A stretch of 64,000 bases of DNA from JANMJD01 sp963847945 (GTDB taxonomy: Bacteria > Actinomycetota > Acidimicrobiia > Acidimicrobiales > Ilumatobacteraceae): the NCBI GenBank assembly GCA_963847945.1, contig CAWKBX010000013.1:8588-72587 (forward strand). Direction: 5' to 3'. Positions 1 to 8,939 of the stretch are shown here, piece by piece. The first letter of the stretch is position 1. Every line of letters starts with the position of its first letter. A model generated the notes under the pieces. That model was given only the letters and a program-made list of their open reading frames with translations, was not told the DNA's origin and did no database searches. Position numbers and translations under genes: made by a program.

Positions 1-417
1 GACCCGGCGCCCGGCTCGTCGAACGGTGCCGCGGCCGATGATCCGATGTTGTCGGTCAACGCGGGGCGTCGGGAGCAACCGGGGCAGCGGTGGCATGGCC
101 TCCAAGCTCACCGCCGCCCGCATTGCGAGCTGGTCGGGGGTCGCGACGCCGTCATCGCCCAGGTCGACGCGTCCGAACGTCGATCGTCGACGCGGTCGCC
201 GGCGTACGCTGGGGTCGGGACCGTCTTTGAACCGCACGATCGGCAGACTGCCCGCTCGCAAGCTGTGGATCGCATTCTCCAGCGCCGTGACTGGTGCGAT
301 CTGACTGTCGACGACGGCGCTCGGCGCGCGTTGGTCGAGCGCAACACTCGTTGCTCCCTGCCGGAGTGACTGCGTGTCGGCGGCGGATTCGACGATGGGC
401 GACACCGTCGAAGTCAT
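1..417 (-). CDS. Hypothetical protein, C-terminus beyond the window edge
   Basis: This minus-strand frame is open from an ATG at 417 to the left edge of the window, giving 139 codons without a stop; an in-frame TGA lies a short way upstream of the ATG. Codons in the first two thirds end mostly in G or C, as in neighbouring genes. The protein begins MTSTVSPIVESAAD and later contains the stretch ENAIHSLRAGSLPIVRF, then an arginine-rich run. I do not recognise a family. It lies downstream of the PspA-like gene in the same direction, separated by a strong hairpin, so it is probably transcribed separately. Because frameshifts are frequent in the next 2 kb, the arginine-rich part may itself be out of frame. 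Confidence 0.4.
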   Translation of the reverse strand, partial: MTSTVSPIVESAADTQSLRQGATSVALDQRAPSAVVDSQIAPVTALENAIHSLRAGSLPIVRFKDGPDPSVRRRPRRRSTFGRVDLGDDGVATPDQLAMRAAVSLEAMPPLPRLLPTPRVDRQHRIIGRGTVRRAGRRV

Positions 418-468
418 CGGTTGCCGACGGCGTGGTCATCGCCCGAGGGATGGCGGCGATCGAACGCG

Positions 469-498
469 ACGACGGCCCGCCGGGTGGCGGGCCGTCGT
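469..498 (-). terminator. Strong hairpin after the PspA-like gene
   Basis: A 13-bp perfect stem (ACGACGGCCCGCC at 469-481 with its complement at 486-498) closes a 4-base loop. It lies about 80 bases past the stop of the PspA-like gene and about 50 bases before the next minus-strand start. No T-run follows on the minus strand, so it may act as a terminator without a U-tract or as an RNA stabiliser. Confidence 0.6.
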
Positions 499-579
499 AC
501 GTGCGGATCTTCCGGTCGACGTCGCTCACGAGGTCATGCATCGCGACGACCTCGTGCTCGTTCTCTGGCCGACGAAATG

Positions 580-1389
580 TCAGGCGACGCAGGCCGTCAC
601 GCCGGGCCCGGCCCTTGCGGCGGTGCGGTTCGCCGGTGACGGCGCGGCGGCTGCGGCGGGCGTATCGAGTCCGAGTTCGCCGCGAAGTTGCGACAGCCGG
701 CTTTGCGCCTCGACGTCGGCGGTGGCCTGCTCGATTTCGAGGATGCTCGAGTCGACCGACGTGGCGTTGAGCTCCGCCGTTGCCGACGCCTTGGCGTAGC
801 GGCCTCGATCTTGTCCTTGATCTCCTCGAACGTCGGCACGTCCTCGCCAAGGGTCTGGTTCATCTGAGCCATCGCCTTGTTCATCTCTTCTTGCATCTTC
901 GCCTGGTCGAGTTGCGAGAGCAGCTTCGCCCTTCTCGGCGATCTTGCGCTCGAGCAGCATCGAGTTCTGGCGGACGGCGTTCTTGGCCTGGTCAGATGCC
1001 TGGGTGGCCTGCATCAACATCGACTTTTGCGACGTCGATGTCCTTTTCGACCTGAACGAGCCGGCCGGCGATGCGTCTCGGCCGCCGAGGTGTATACGAG
1101 GTCGCGTCCGCGGCGTTGCCCTTCTTGGTCGGCGTCGTCGGCCATCAGCAGCGCCTGGCGGGCCTGGGCGTTGAGTTTCTCCAACTCCTCCATCTTGGAG
1201 TTGAGCTGGATCTCGCCCTTCTTCTGATTGGCGATGACGTTCGCGGCCTGCTCGACGCAGTCGGCGGTCCTGCTCGCGGGCCTCGGTGATGGCCTGCTCG
1301 AGCTGAACCTTGGGGTCGGCCTTCTCGTTGAAGGAGCCGGTGAGTTTGGCGGTTAGGTACTTCCACCACCGCCTGATGAGCTTGAACAT
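580..1389 (-). pseudogene. PspA/IM30-family coiled-coil protein, broken by several frameshifts
   Basis: The start MFKLIRRWWKYLTAKLTGSF and the following heptad-rich segments are typical of PspA/IM30 proteins, which coat and protect the cytoplasmic membrane under stress. The coding sequence switches frame repeatedly. After residues EAREQD the good frame resumes as VEQAANVIANQKKGEIQL in a second frame, later segments such as NSMLLERKIAEK return to the first frame, then AKLLSQLDQAKMQEE to another, and the tail SSILEIEQATADVEAQSRL is again in the first. The pieces join into one ordinary PspA-length protein, so at least four single-base indels separate this reading from an intact gene. Either the gene is decayed or the assembly carries errors here. 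The start at 1389 is the only sensible one. Confidence 0.75.
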
Positions 1390-1450
1390 GTGAGCACTCT
1401 ACGGCGCAGCACCACCCGCCTGTGCGAATGGGACGCCGAATGCCGACCAA

Positions 1451-2456
1451 TCAGCCTTGGAGAAAGCCCGAGATGATGAATTCGACTCGACGATTCGTTT
1501 GCTGGCCAGCTGCGGTGGACTCATCGGCGACGGGCGCAGACTCGCCGCGTGGCACCGGGATCACTCGGGAGAGGTCGGCTCCCTTGGCCGCGACGTAGTC
1601 GATCACCGCCTGCACCCGGTCTTCGGAGAGCCGCAGATTCTCCTCGGCTGAGCCCCGCGAGTCGGTGTGGCCGATCACGTAGATCCGCACGTTCGAGTTG
1701 GTGGCGAGCAGGGCGACACCGATGTCGAGCAGACCTTGGAATTGGGGCGCGATGGTCGCGCCGTCCAGAGGCGAACTGAATCGTGTCTTCGACATACACC
1801 GGGGCGTCATCGGGCAGGGGAGCGCTGGCATCAACGGTGTACTCGACGAGCGTGTTGGCGTCGCCGAGCAGCGCGGCGACCTTGGCTCGCGCTTGCTCGA
1901 CCACTGCCTGAGACGGCACCCGGCCGCGCAGGTAAATCTTGCCCCCCTTGTACACGGCCCACCGAACCGGGTCGGTGAACGAGCCGAGAATCTGATCGAC
2001 GCTCGATGGCAACTTGCCAGCGTCCGCGGCGACCGTCGTCGGAACCGCGACCGTCGTCGGAACCGCGACCGTCGTCGGAACCGCGGCCGTCGTCGGAACC
2101 GCTGGGACGGTTGTCGCGGTGACGGCTGTCGCCACCGAGCTCGGCGCAGCGGTGACGGGGACGGTCGTCGGGCTCAGGTCGGTGACCCTGTCATTGGTGG
2201 CCGACCCTGCCTGCGGTGCGGCCCTGTCGCCGGTCCTCGACAGGACGAGTCCCGTCACGATCGCTCCGACGACGGCGAGCCCCGTGACGTAGAGCACCCG
2301 GCGGCTCGATCGCCGCGGAGGCGGGGCCGGAGAAGTGACGACCACGTTGCCTGGATTGGCGGGATCGCGCTCGATCCTCCACCCTCGGATCTCCTCTGCT
2401 TTGCCCTCGCTGCCCACGTGTCTCCGAAATGTGCTCGTTGGTCGATGAGCGCTCAC
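1451..2456 (-). CDS. Membrane-anchored BON/OmpA-type peptidoglycan-binding protein (one frameshift)
   Basis: The first frame encodes a cytoplasmic segment, one membrane helix (around YVTGLAVVGAIVTGLVL), a Thr/Val/Pro-rich linker and a BON-like segment (GGKIYLRGRVPSQAVVEQ). Near 1765 the reading must change frame to give the OmpA C-terminal domain, with GHTDSRGSAEENLRLSEDR and NRRVEFIISG, the signature that binds the peptide stem of peptidoglycan. The two frames join into one protein of about 335 residues, so a single-base indel is likely, real or from assembly. It probably anchors the membrane to the wall. It sits upstream of the PspA-like gene in the same direction, with about 60 bases between them. 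The ATG at 2456 is the longest choice; a GTG near residue 15 is also possible. Confidence 0.75.
2031..2102. repeat. Four tandem 18-bp repeats in the linker of the OmpA-type gene
   Basis: The unit GACCGTCGTCGGAACCGC occurs four times head to tail; the last copy has one base changed. On the coding (minus) strand it encodes the six-residue unit AVPTTV, lengthening the flexible linker between the membrane helix and the BON/OmpA domains. Because the unit is a multiple of three, copy-number change would keep the frame. Confidence 0.9.
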
Positions 2457-2772
2457 TATCGCTCAGAAAATCCTTCGGGTGAGAGTAAATCCGCTCCAGG
2501 TGGGATTGAGTCAGGTCGAATGGCTCCTCGCGTCGAAAGAATTGTCAAAAATAATACATCAGGCGTCTATGTGACTACTACTATCGCACGGGTGGGTGGA
2601 CTGTTTCATTGGGTAGCAGGCGTGTGTGCACGTGTCGGTCGGTAGCCCTAGGTCTACTGACCTCTTGAGCGCAAGCTGTGATCGGGAACCGCTCTAGGTG
2701 AGATAGAGTGCCTGCAGTTCGCTGAGTACAACTCCATCAACCTCAGAGCGAATTATGGGACAGGAGAAGGTA
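2457..2772. other. Divergent intergenic region between the OmpA-type gene and the DivIVA-like gene
   Basis: About 315 bases without a supported gene. The base composition is noticeably richer in A and T than the flanks (for example 2540-2580), as expected for a region that carries promoters in both directions. I see no clear operator, riboswitch or RNA gene here. A ribosome-binding site (GGAGAAGG at about 2763-2770) lies at the right end, just before the ATG at 2773. Confidence 0.5.
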
Positions 2773-3597
2773 ATGGAAGAACAGGACGAAGTCGTTTCGA
2801 CACCCTCGGGCCAGACGTTCCGCCTGGTGCGTCGCGGATACGACCCGGCCGAGGTGCAGGCGTTCGCCTATGCCGTGGTCGAAGAGATCAGCAGCCTGCG
2901 TGATCAGAACGCGACGCTGACCACTCGTATCGCCGAGGTCGAGTCACGTCCCGCCATCACCACTCCCGCAGTGGTCGATGAGGCCGCGGTCGCCAGCTTC
3001 CTCGGTGAGGAGTCGCTGCGTGTCATGGCCGCCGTGCGAACGGCCGCCGAAGAGATCCGGGCAAAGTCCGACAACGCCGCTGCCAACATGCTCAAGCAGG
3101 CCGAAGACGAGGCCACGGCGACGACGCGCCGAGCAGAGGAACACGCCGCCCGTATTCGTCGTGAGGCTGAAGAGGCCGTGCGTCGAAGCCGTGAAGAGGC
3201 CGATGAGTACTCCGCTCGCGTTCGAGGCCAGTCCGACAGCGCCGGCCATGCGGTGCGCGCCGAAGCACAGGCCTATGCCGAGACGGTCAAGGAGGCCGCC
3301 GAGCGCGATGTGGCGCAGCGCCGAGCAGATGCCGAGTCGCAGGCCAGCTATCTGATCAGCGAGGCCCGCCAGCAGCGTTCCGACATGCTTGCATCGCTTG
3401 CGTCGCGCCGCGATCGCATCACCGCCGATATCGAACGGTTGATCGCCAGCCGCCGCGTACTGCTCGAGGCGCTCGATCGGGTGCGCATGCACGCCGACGA
3501 GGCCCACGCTGCGTTCACCGTCGTCGATGTCGACGGCATCGAAGCGTCGTCACGATTGGCCCTGGAAGTCCCCGAGTTGTCGTCGATCGACGCCTGA
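2773..3597 (+). CDS. DivIVA-domain coiled-coil protein
   Basis: The N-terminal part TFRLVRRGYDPAEVQAFAY followed by EEISSLRDQNATL matches the DivIVA/Wag31-type N-terminal helix that senses membrane curvature and recruits polar growth or division proteins. The rest, about residues 85-240, is a long Ala/Glu/Arg-rich coiled coil. I choose ATG 2773 rather than the in-frame ATG at 2755, because the ribosome-binding sequence AGGAGAAGG lies between them, three bases before 2773. The product has 274 residues. It is convergent with murJ, a peptidoglycan precursor flippase, and opposite the OmpA-type gene, so an envelope role fits. Whether it is the main polar DivIVA or a paralogue cannot be told here. 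Confidence 0.8.
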   Translation: MEEQDEVVSTPSGQTFRLVRRGYDPAEVQAFAYAVVEEISSLRDQNATLTTRIAEVESRPAITTPAVVDEAAVASFLGEESLRVMAAVRTAAEEIRAKSDNAAANMLKQAEDEATATTRRAEEHAARIRREAEEAVRRSREEADEYSARVRGQSDSAGHAVRAEAQAYAETVKEAAERDVAQRRADAESQASYLISEARQQRSDMLASLASRRDRITADIERLIASRRVLLEALDRVRMHADEAHAAFTVVDVDGIEASSRLALEVPELSSIDA

Positions 3598-3625
3598 TTA
3601 CCCCACGATCAACAAGTCCCCCCGT

Positions 3626-3644
3626 CGACGGAGTTACTCCGTCG
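3626..3644. terminator. Bidirectional hairpin between the DivIVA-like gene and murJ
   Basis: An 8-bp perfect stem (CGACGGAG at 3626-3633, complement at 3637-3644) with loop TTA lies between the two convergent genes; the murJ stop codon falls in its loop. It can stop transcription from both sides. Confidence 0.6.
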
Positions 3645-5253
3645 AATCATTCGCCGGCTGGTGCCTCACCAGCCGGCGAATGTCGTTCATGTCCGGGCCG
3701 AGCAGGTGCAGCGTGGCGGAGAAAACCCCGAGCCCGACGACACCTCCGACGGCCACCCGGATCGCCGCGCCGATGCCGGCGTCGGCGTTGCTGAAGCGGG
3801 CGGCGATCCAGGCCGACTCGCCGGCGATCACCGAGGCCAGCGTCATACGTCCGAGGCTGGCCAAGACCCGCCGGGCCGAGAACCCTGGCACCTTGTAGGC
3901 CAGGATCTGGAGTGCCCACAGCGCCGTGAGTACGTAGGCGAGACCGAAGGCCAGGCCGAGGCCGAGTAGGCCGCTGCGACCCACCAGCAGCACCGCCAGC
4001 CCGATGTTGAGGGCGCATTCCACCAGATTGATCACAAACGGTGTACGGGCGTCCCCATGGGCGTAGAAGCCCCGCAGCACGAAGAGATAGATCGAGAAAC
4101 CGGCGAGACCGACGGCGAAGCCACCCAAGGCCCGGGAGACCTCCAGGGCAGCGGGTGCGGTCATCGCTCCGTGCTGCAGCAATGCGCCGACGATCGGGCG
4201 ACGCAGGGTGAACATCACGGCTGCGGCGGGAATCGTGAGCAGACCGATCGTGCGGATGCCGATCTCGGTGCGCTCGATGAACCCCTGGCGATCGCGGCGC
4301 TTCACCCGTCGGACGAGCTCGGGGACGAAGGTCGTCGTGATCGACATCGCCAACAGTCCGTGCGGTAGCTGGAAGACGGTGAACGCCCGGGTGTAGGCGA
4401 CCTGACGACCACTCCCCGGCGAGGCGAGGTTCTTGATGACGATGGCCGTCATGACGTTGGCCGCCGCGTAGCCGAATGTCCAACCCGAGAGCCGCAACAT
4501 TTGGCGTACGGCGGGATGGTTGAACTGCGGGCGCAGCGAGACGCGGACCCCGGTCCGGCGGACCGCCGGATACATCGACAGCGCCATCAACGCAATGCCG
4601 ATGGTCGCCCCCAGGCCCAGATTGCGGCGCAACCCGGCATCACCCAAGGCCTGGACGAACGGGTCGCCGGGCTTCAGCTCGGCTTGGACGACCAGCAGCA
4701 TGACGATCGTGACGATGTTGGCCAGCACCGGGCTCCACGCCGCGGCGAAGAACCGTTGGTGAGACGCCAACACCGCACCCCACAGGGCGCTCAGACCGTA
4801 GAAGAAGATCTGAACGAGGAAGATGCGGGCCAGCGCCGAGCCGAGCCAGCGGAAGTTGTCGGCATCGACACCGGCGACGACGTCGAGCGACTGCAGGTGA
4901 AAGATGAGCGGAGCGGCGAGCACGGCCACCGCCGTCAGCCCGACCAGGACGACGAGCATCGTGGTGATCACCGCTGAGGTCGCCTCGTGGTCGTCGTCCT
5001 CGCGATGGCGGGTGAACAACGGCACGAGCGACGCCGACAGAACGCCGCCGAGCAGCAGCTCGTAGACCGCGTTCGGCGAGTTATTGGCGCTTTCATAGGC
5101 GTCGGCCAGCGCGGCCTGCCCGAGGACTGCGGCGAGAGCGTAGACCCTGAGGAACCCGGTGATCCGGGACAGCGCAGTGCCGGCGGCAACGACCAGATTG
5201 GATCTCAGCAGCCCTCCGGGGGCGCGTTCATCGGCCACCGGCTGCTCGGTCAA
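3634..5253 (-). CDS. murJ: Lipid II flippase MurJ (MviN family)
   Basis: The protein is almost wholly hydrophobic, with about 13-14 predicted membrane helices, and carries MurJ features: SNLVVAAGTALSRITGFLRV at the N-terminus, ADAYESANNSPNAVYELLLG after it, and LLAMSITTTFVPELVR in the middle. MurJ flips lipid II across the cytoplasmic membrane for peptidoglycan synthesis. The length of about 535 residues is normal. The reading frame is open far upstream, but the start must lie after the stop of the preceding gene at 5258; TTG 5253 and GTG 5238 are candidates, neither with a strong ribosome-binding site, so translation may be coupled to that gene. The last codons hold two hairpins that serve as the terminator. 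Confidence 0.9.
   Translation of the reverse strand: MTEQPVADERAPGGLLRSNLVVAAGTALSRITGFLRVYALAAVLGQAALADAYESANNSPNAVYELLLGGVLSASLVPLFTRHREDDDHEATSAVITTMLVVLVGLTAVAVLAAPLIFHLQSLDVVAGVDADNFRWLGSALARIFLVQIFFYGLSALWGAVLASHQRFFAAAWSPVLANIVTIVMLLVVQAELKPGDPFVQALGDAGLRRNLGLGATIGIALMALSMYPAVRRTGVRVSLRPQFNHPAVRQMLRLSGWTFGYAAANVMTAIVIKNLASPGSGRQVAYTRAFTVFQLPHGLLAMSITTTFVPELVRRVKRRDRQGFIERTEIGIRTIGLLTIPAAAVMFTLRRPIVGALLQHGAMTAPAALEVSRALGGFAVGLAGFSIYLFVLRGFYAHGDARTPFVINLVECALNIGLAVLLVGRSGLLGLGLAFGLAYVLTALWALQILAYKVPGFSARRVLASLGRMTLASVIAGESAWIAARFSNADAGIGAAIRVAVGGVVGLGVFSATLHLLGPDMNDIRRLVRHQPANDSTE
3649..3681 (-). terminator. Long perfect hairpin inside the 3' end of murJ
   Basis: A 15-bp perfect stem (ATTCGCCGGCTGGTG at 3649-3663, complement at 3667-3681) with a 3-base loop lies within the last coding codons of murJ, just before the smaller hairpin at 3626-3644. 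It may help to end transcripts that come from the left or protect the murJ mRNA end. Confidence 0.5.
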
Positions 5254-5257
5254 CGAC

Positions 5258-6088
5258 TCAGGCCGACGGTGGCCAGGTGCGCGCCTCGGGCTCGGGCATT
5301 CCGCTCGGCAAGGGGGTCGGCGCCGCGGTTGTGGAGCCAATTTCGCCGTCGGCGGCGCGGTCGGTGTCTTCCAACGCTTGGCGCAACGCCTCGAGGTCGT
5401 TGACGATGTCGTCGACATCTCCCGACAACGCGCCGGAATCGGCTGAACCGACCGACACCTCGACGGCCCGGGCGACCAGTTCGTCGAGACGGGCATCGAG
5501 CAGGCGGAGTCGATCGCGAGCGTCGGTGGAGACCGCCTGCATCCGCTCGGCAGACTGTACCTGCGCCTCGAGCGAACGAATCGTGGACTCGAGCGATGGG
5601 GAGGTGCCACGCTCGCGTTGTTGACGCCGGGCCTCGCCGAGTTCGAGCTGGGCCTCGGCCGTGCGCAACTGGCGCTGGGCCTCGTCGATCGTGTCACCAC
5701 GGGTGGCGATGCGCCAGCAGTCGGCGATGCCATCGTCGAGGCGGGTCCCCAGCTCGGTCAAGCGATCTCGAATCGGGCCTGGCGTCGTCGAGTCGACGAC
5801 CCGGTCATATCGCAGCTTGGAGCCTTGAGCGGCCTGGACGTAGCCCCGCCAGGGCTCGGAGAGGGCGAAGGCGTCGACTCGCCCGGCCGCCGGGGTGGAG
5901 TTGCGGGGAATCGCCATGCCGACGCGGGCGGCCCAGGCGATGACTCCGACTCCGAGCGCCCCGACGAGCGGGAGTTTGCCGAGAATCCCGGCCGCCGTTG
6001 CCCCGCCGAACAGCAGTATCCCGAGCGGCGACATCAGCGCCCGGGCGACCACCGGGGTGAGAAACCGGTCCTTCAAACTCCGGCGCAT
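5258..6088 (-). CDS. Membrane protein with long coiled coil, function unknown
   Basis: The 276-residue protein has a short basic start, two close hydrophobic segments at about residues 18-55 (GILLFGGATAAGILGKL and ALGVGVIAWAARVG), and then a long charged, Gln- and Arg-rich part from about 100 to 240 that reads as coiled coil (EAQRQLRTAEAQLELGEAR). I do not recognise a named family. Its ATG overlaps the stop of the upstream solute-binding/VWA gene by one base (TGATG), and murJ follows within a few bases, so it is translated with both. The layout suggests an inner-membrane anchor with a cytoplasmic or extracytoplasmic stalk belonging to the same envelope system. Confidence 0.7.
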   Translation of the reverse strand: MRRSLKDRFLTPVVARALMSPLGILLFGGATAAGILGKLPLVGALGVGVIAWAARVGMAIPRNSTPAAGRVDAFALSEPWRGYVQAAQGSKLRYDRVVDSTTPGPIRDRLTELGTRLDDGIADCWRIATRGDTIDEAQRQLRTAEAQLELGEARRQQRERGTSPSLESTIRSLEAQVQSAERMQAVSTDARDRLRLLDARLDELVARAVEVSVGSADSGALSGDVDDIVNDLEALRQALEDTDRAADGEIGSTTAAPTPLPSGMPEPEARTWPPSA

Positions 6089-7932
6089 CAGAAGTTGGAC
6101 ACCACGGCGGTGAGGACCTGATTGATGGTCTTGGGGTTGGTGGCGTCGTAGGCGGCGGCATTGGTGGCCTCGGCGATGCGCTTGAGGGTCGCTTTGTCTG
6201 CTCCGTCGCCATACGAGATGGTGAAGACGCGCACCGGAGTCGAGCCACCGCCCTCGGTTCCCGAGCGCAGCGAGCCGATCAGCGCGGCCAACTGATCCTG
6301 ATCGTCGGCGGTCTCGCCATCGTCGTTAACGCCATCGGTGAGAAAGACGACAGCGTTGATCTTTGCCGGGTCGTAGCTGGCTTTCATCGCGTCATGGGCG
6401 GCCTGTGAGACGCTGTAGAGCGGAGTGCCATTCGTCGGGAAGAGGCCCGAGATGATGCTCTGCATCTTCTCGCGTTGGTCGCCGATACGGGCAACAGGGA
6501 GGAGTTCCAGGTATTCCTGATCTGCAGCGGGCCCGAGGTCGGTGGAGAACTCCCACAGCCCGACCTCGTCGTCGTCCTTGAACAGGTTGAGCGCGGAACT
6601 GGCGGCCTGCTGAGCCAGTTCAAGCTTGGTGGTGCTCCCCCCCGCCGAGTCGCCCATCGAGCCCGACACGTCGAGCACCAGCAGCACTCGGGCGGCCTTC
6701 CGATCGTTCGCCCAGGCATCGAGCACGCCGGTGAGCACACTCGGGCTCGGCACCTCGAGTTCGGCCTGCGGCTGGTTCGGATCGACCCCGTTGGCGGTGG
6801 CAATCGGGGCCCCGACGGCGACCTGCGGGTTGCCGGGCCGGAATCCGAAGCTGAGCACCTTGGTCTGATTCTCGGGCCGTTGCACGAACGTCTCGAACGC
6901 CGTGGCCGCCGTCTGCTCCTCGGGGGTGACCCAGTCGGCGTTGAGAATGAAGAACGGATTGTCGGAGAACAGCGTGCCCTCGGACGGGTAGATCGCTACC
7001 AACGGCACCTTCGGCGGCCGAGGCTCCTCGCCCGGGTCGATGACGCCGTCGGGGTTGCCGGCGTTGTAGTCGATGACCGACTTCTCTTCGATGGCCACCG
7101 CACTTGCGTATGTCAACGCCGTCCCGCGGGTGTCGGCGCGGAACCAGTTGTTCAGGAAGGTCATGGTGATATCGCCGTAGTGCACGACTGATGACTCGAC
7201 GTTGCCGACGAACTCGCGCACGTCGGCCCGAGCCAAGTCTTCCCTGGTCAGCCCGTTGGTCTTGCCGGTTGCCGCGTAGTACTCGGCGATCGTGAAGTTG
7301 AGACCGCTCGTGGAAAAGTTGGGGTTCGTCTTGCCGAGGCGGAACGGGCCCCACTCGGGATGGCCGAACGCCGCCCAGCCCTCGGTGCTGTTGGCCAGCT
7401 TGGCGATGTCGGCAAACCCGACGGGCTTGGCGGGGTAGCCCAGCGCGTCGGCCATCGGCTTGGGCATGGCGATGACAAGCGGCGTCAACATGAACGGCGT
7501 GCCGGTGCCGGTGATTGCCTTCTTGCTGCGTTCGTTGACGATGCCGCCCCAACCGCTGGCGGCTGGCGACCAGACCACGGGTTGGGGGCCGTTCGTGGCG
7601 GGGTCGGGCCAACCCTCGATGAGGAGCGCGGCGGCCGCCCCTGAGGCCATCTTGGCGATCTTGACAAAGGCGCATCCGGAAGCCAGCTTGGCGTCGTCGG
7701 AGCCGTTGAAATTGTTGGCCAACTCGGTGAGTACGGCGATCTTCTCGGAGCTGACAGCCATGTCGACAACCGTGCAGTCGCCCGAGTCGCCCCCATTGCC
7801 GCCGAGATCGGGCGAGTTGATCGAGACGTCGGGCGAACCGCCACCGACCTTTGAACCGCCGGCCGAGCACGCGGCGAGCGCGGTGACGAGACCGCCTACC
7901 ACGAGAAGGGAGAGGAAACGGTGGTATCTCAC
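6088..7932 (-). CDS. Lipoprotein with solute-binding and von Willebrand A domains
   Basis: The start GTG 7932 overlaps the stop of the upstream gene (GTGA) and yields a lipoprotein signal, LVVGGLVTALAACSAGG, with Cys at about residue 22. Residues 40-390 resemble a type-2 periplasmic solute-binding fold (GFADIAKLANSTEGWAAF, NNWFRADTRG). The C-terminal part is a VWA domain with a complete MIDAS: VLLVLDVSGSMGDS at about 415 and FLTDGVNDDGE at about 535. Such substrate-binding/VWA fusions are known in actinobacteria, but the ligand is not. The neighbours are a second binding-protein-like gene before it and a coiled-coil membrane protein after it. The Asp-x-Ser-x-Ser motif is intact, so metal-dependent protein binding is likely. 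Confidence 0.85.
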   Translation of the reverse strand: MRYHRFLSLLVVGGLVTALAACSAGGSKVGGGSPDVSINSPDLGGNGGDSGDCTVVDMAVSSEKIAVLTELANNFNGSDDAKLASGCAFVKIAKMASGAAAALLIEGWPDPATNGPQPVVWSPAASGWGGIVNERSKKAITGTGTPFMLTPLVIAMPKPMADALGYPAKPVGFADIAKLANSTEGWAAFGHPEWGPFRLGKTNPNFSTSGLNFTIAEYYAATGKTNGLTREDLARADVREFVGNVESSVVHYGDITMTFLNNWFRADTRGTALTYASAVAIEEKSVIDYNAGNPDGVIDPGEEPRPPKVPLVAIYPSEGTLFSDNPFFILNADWVTPEEQTAATAFETFVQRPENQTKVLSFGFRPGNPQVAVGAPIATANGVDPNQPQAELEVPSPSVLTGVLDAWANDRKAARVLLVLDVSGSMGDSAGGSTTKLELAQQAASSALNLFKDDDEVGLWEFSTDLGPAADQEYLELLPVARIGDQREKMQSIISGLFPTNGTPLYSVSQAAHDAMKASYDPAKINAVVFLTDGVNDDGETADDQDQLAALIGSLRSGTEGGGSTPVRVFTISYGDGADKATLKRIAEATNAAAYDATNPKTINQVLTAVVSNF

Positions 7933-8918
7933 AACAGGTTGCTCCAGTTGTCCCGCAGGGTGCGTAGCACTCCTGATGACGGCAAGGCGAGGTCCTCGGG
8001 GTTGACCGGGTCCCAGGTGGCCTCGATCAGCGCGGCGCGCATGACGTTGATGATCTCGTCGGAAATGGTGACGTCGGGTAGGGCCGCGGCGATGGCGGCT
8101 GCGCTTTGGCCCGTGAACGTCGTCGACAGAGACGGAAGCTGGGCGGAGGCCCGCTGAGCCAGTTCGGCGTGGGTCGTGCCGACGACGCTGACGAGCTTGC
8201 GGGTCAACATGGCATCGAGCGGTGACGACATTCCGAACACATTCTTGGGAATCGAACTTTCCAGCCGGTTGAACCAGAGTCCGAACTCCAGGTCGCCGTT
8301 GATCCCGGCCTGGTTCATGTCGACCGCGCCGTAGTAGCTGACTGCGGCGGAGCCGAGCATCAACAACCCGACGGCCGACCGGCTCGGGTCGGCGTGCCCG
8401 GGGATCAGGCGCCCCCAGGCCCCGTCGCCACCGATTTCGGCCCACGCCTTGCCGGCGTTGGTGCCGATGCACTTCCAGCTGTTGTCACCCCCGCACAGTT
8501 CACCGAATGCCACGGCGCGCTCAACTGGGGTGACCAACAGCAGTTGCGACGAGGCGAGGGCCGTCGCCGGCTGCGCATAGTACGACTGGTTCGTCGCCGG
8601 ATTGACGGCCATCCCGTTGATCCGCTCGAACGTGACCCAGATCGACGGGATGTCGCCCGACTCGATGCGACCGAGGGTGTCGGCATAGGACTCGACCGTC
8701 GTTGCCGCACCTGCGCCCCGAGCGGCGTCGCACGCCGCGGCGAGTTCGGTGATGCAGACGATGCGGGTGGATTGCGGTGCCGTGGGTTGGGCCGGGTCGG
8801 AGGTGCCGGGGACAACTGGGGAGGCCGCCGAGCCGTCGTCGAGGGAGCGGCGGAGCGCGACGGCACCGATGATCAGCGCAACAGCTGCAATCAGGGCGGC
8901 GAGGCGCTTGGCGACCAT
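7929..8918 (-). CDS. Membrane-anchored binding-protein-like protein
   Basis: The 329-residue product begins with a signal anchor (AALIAAVALIIGAVAL) and continues as a secreted domain with features of periplasmic binding proteins: IVCITELAAACDAAR near the N-terminus, SYADTLGRIESGDIPSIWVT, and SSQLLLVTPVERAVAFGELCG. Two cysteine-containing stretches near residues 55-65 and 140-150 could form disulfides. It overlaps the start of the solute-binding/VWA lipoprotein by four bases, so the two are made together and may form one complex outside the membrane. I cannot assign a ligand. It could be a degenerate paralogue of the binding domain in its partner. Confidence 0.7.
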   Translation of the reverse strand: MVAKRLAALIAAVALIIGAVALRRSLDDGSAASPVVPGTSDPAQPTAPQSTRIVCITELAAACDAARGAGAATTVESYADTLGRIESGDIPSIWVTFERINGMAVNPATNQSYYAQPATALASSQLLLVTPVERAVAFGELCGGDNSWKCIGTNAGKAWAEIGGDGAWGRLIPGHADPSRSAVGLLMLGSAAVSYYGAVDMNQAGINGDLEFGLWFNRLESSIPKNVFGMSSPLDAMLTRKLVSVVGTTHAELAQRASAQLPSLSTTFTGQSAAAIAAALPDVTISDEIINVMRAALIEATWDPVNPEDLALPSSGVLRTLRDNWSNLL

Positions 8919-8939
8919 GGTGAACCCAGCGTAGAGGCC

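Noticed and set aside
152..850. Long Arg-rich open frame on the minus strand
   Set aside because: Its composition is that of an out-of-frame reading of high-GC DNA, and it overlaps the PspA-like gene. Only short pieces of it are coding, because of the frameshifts there.
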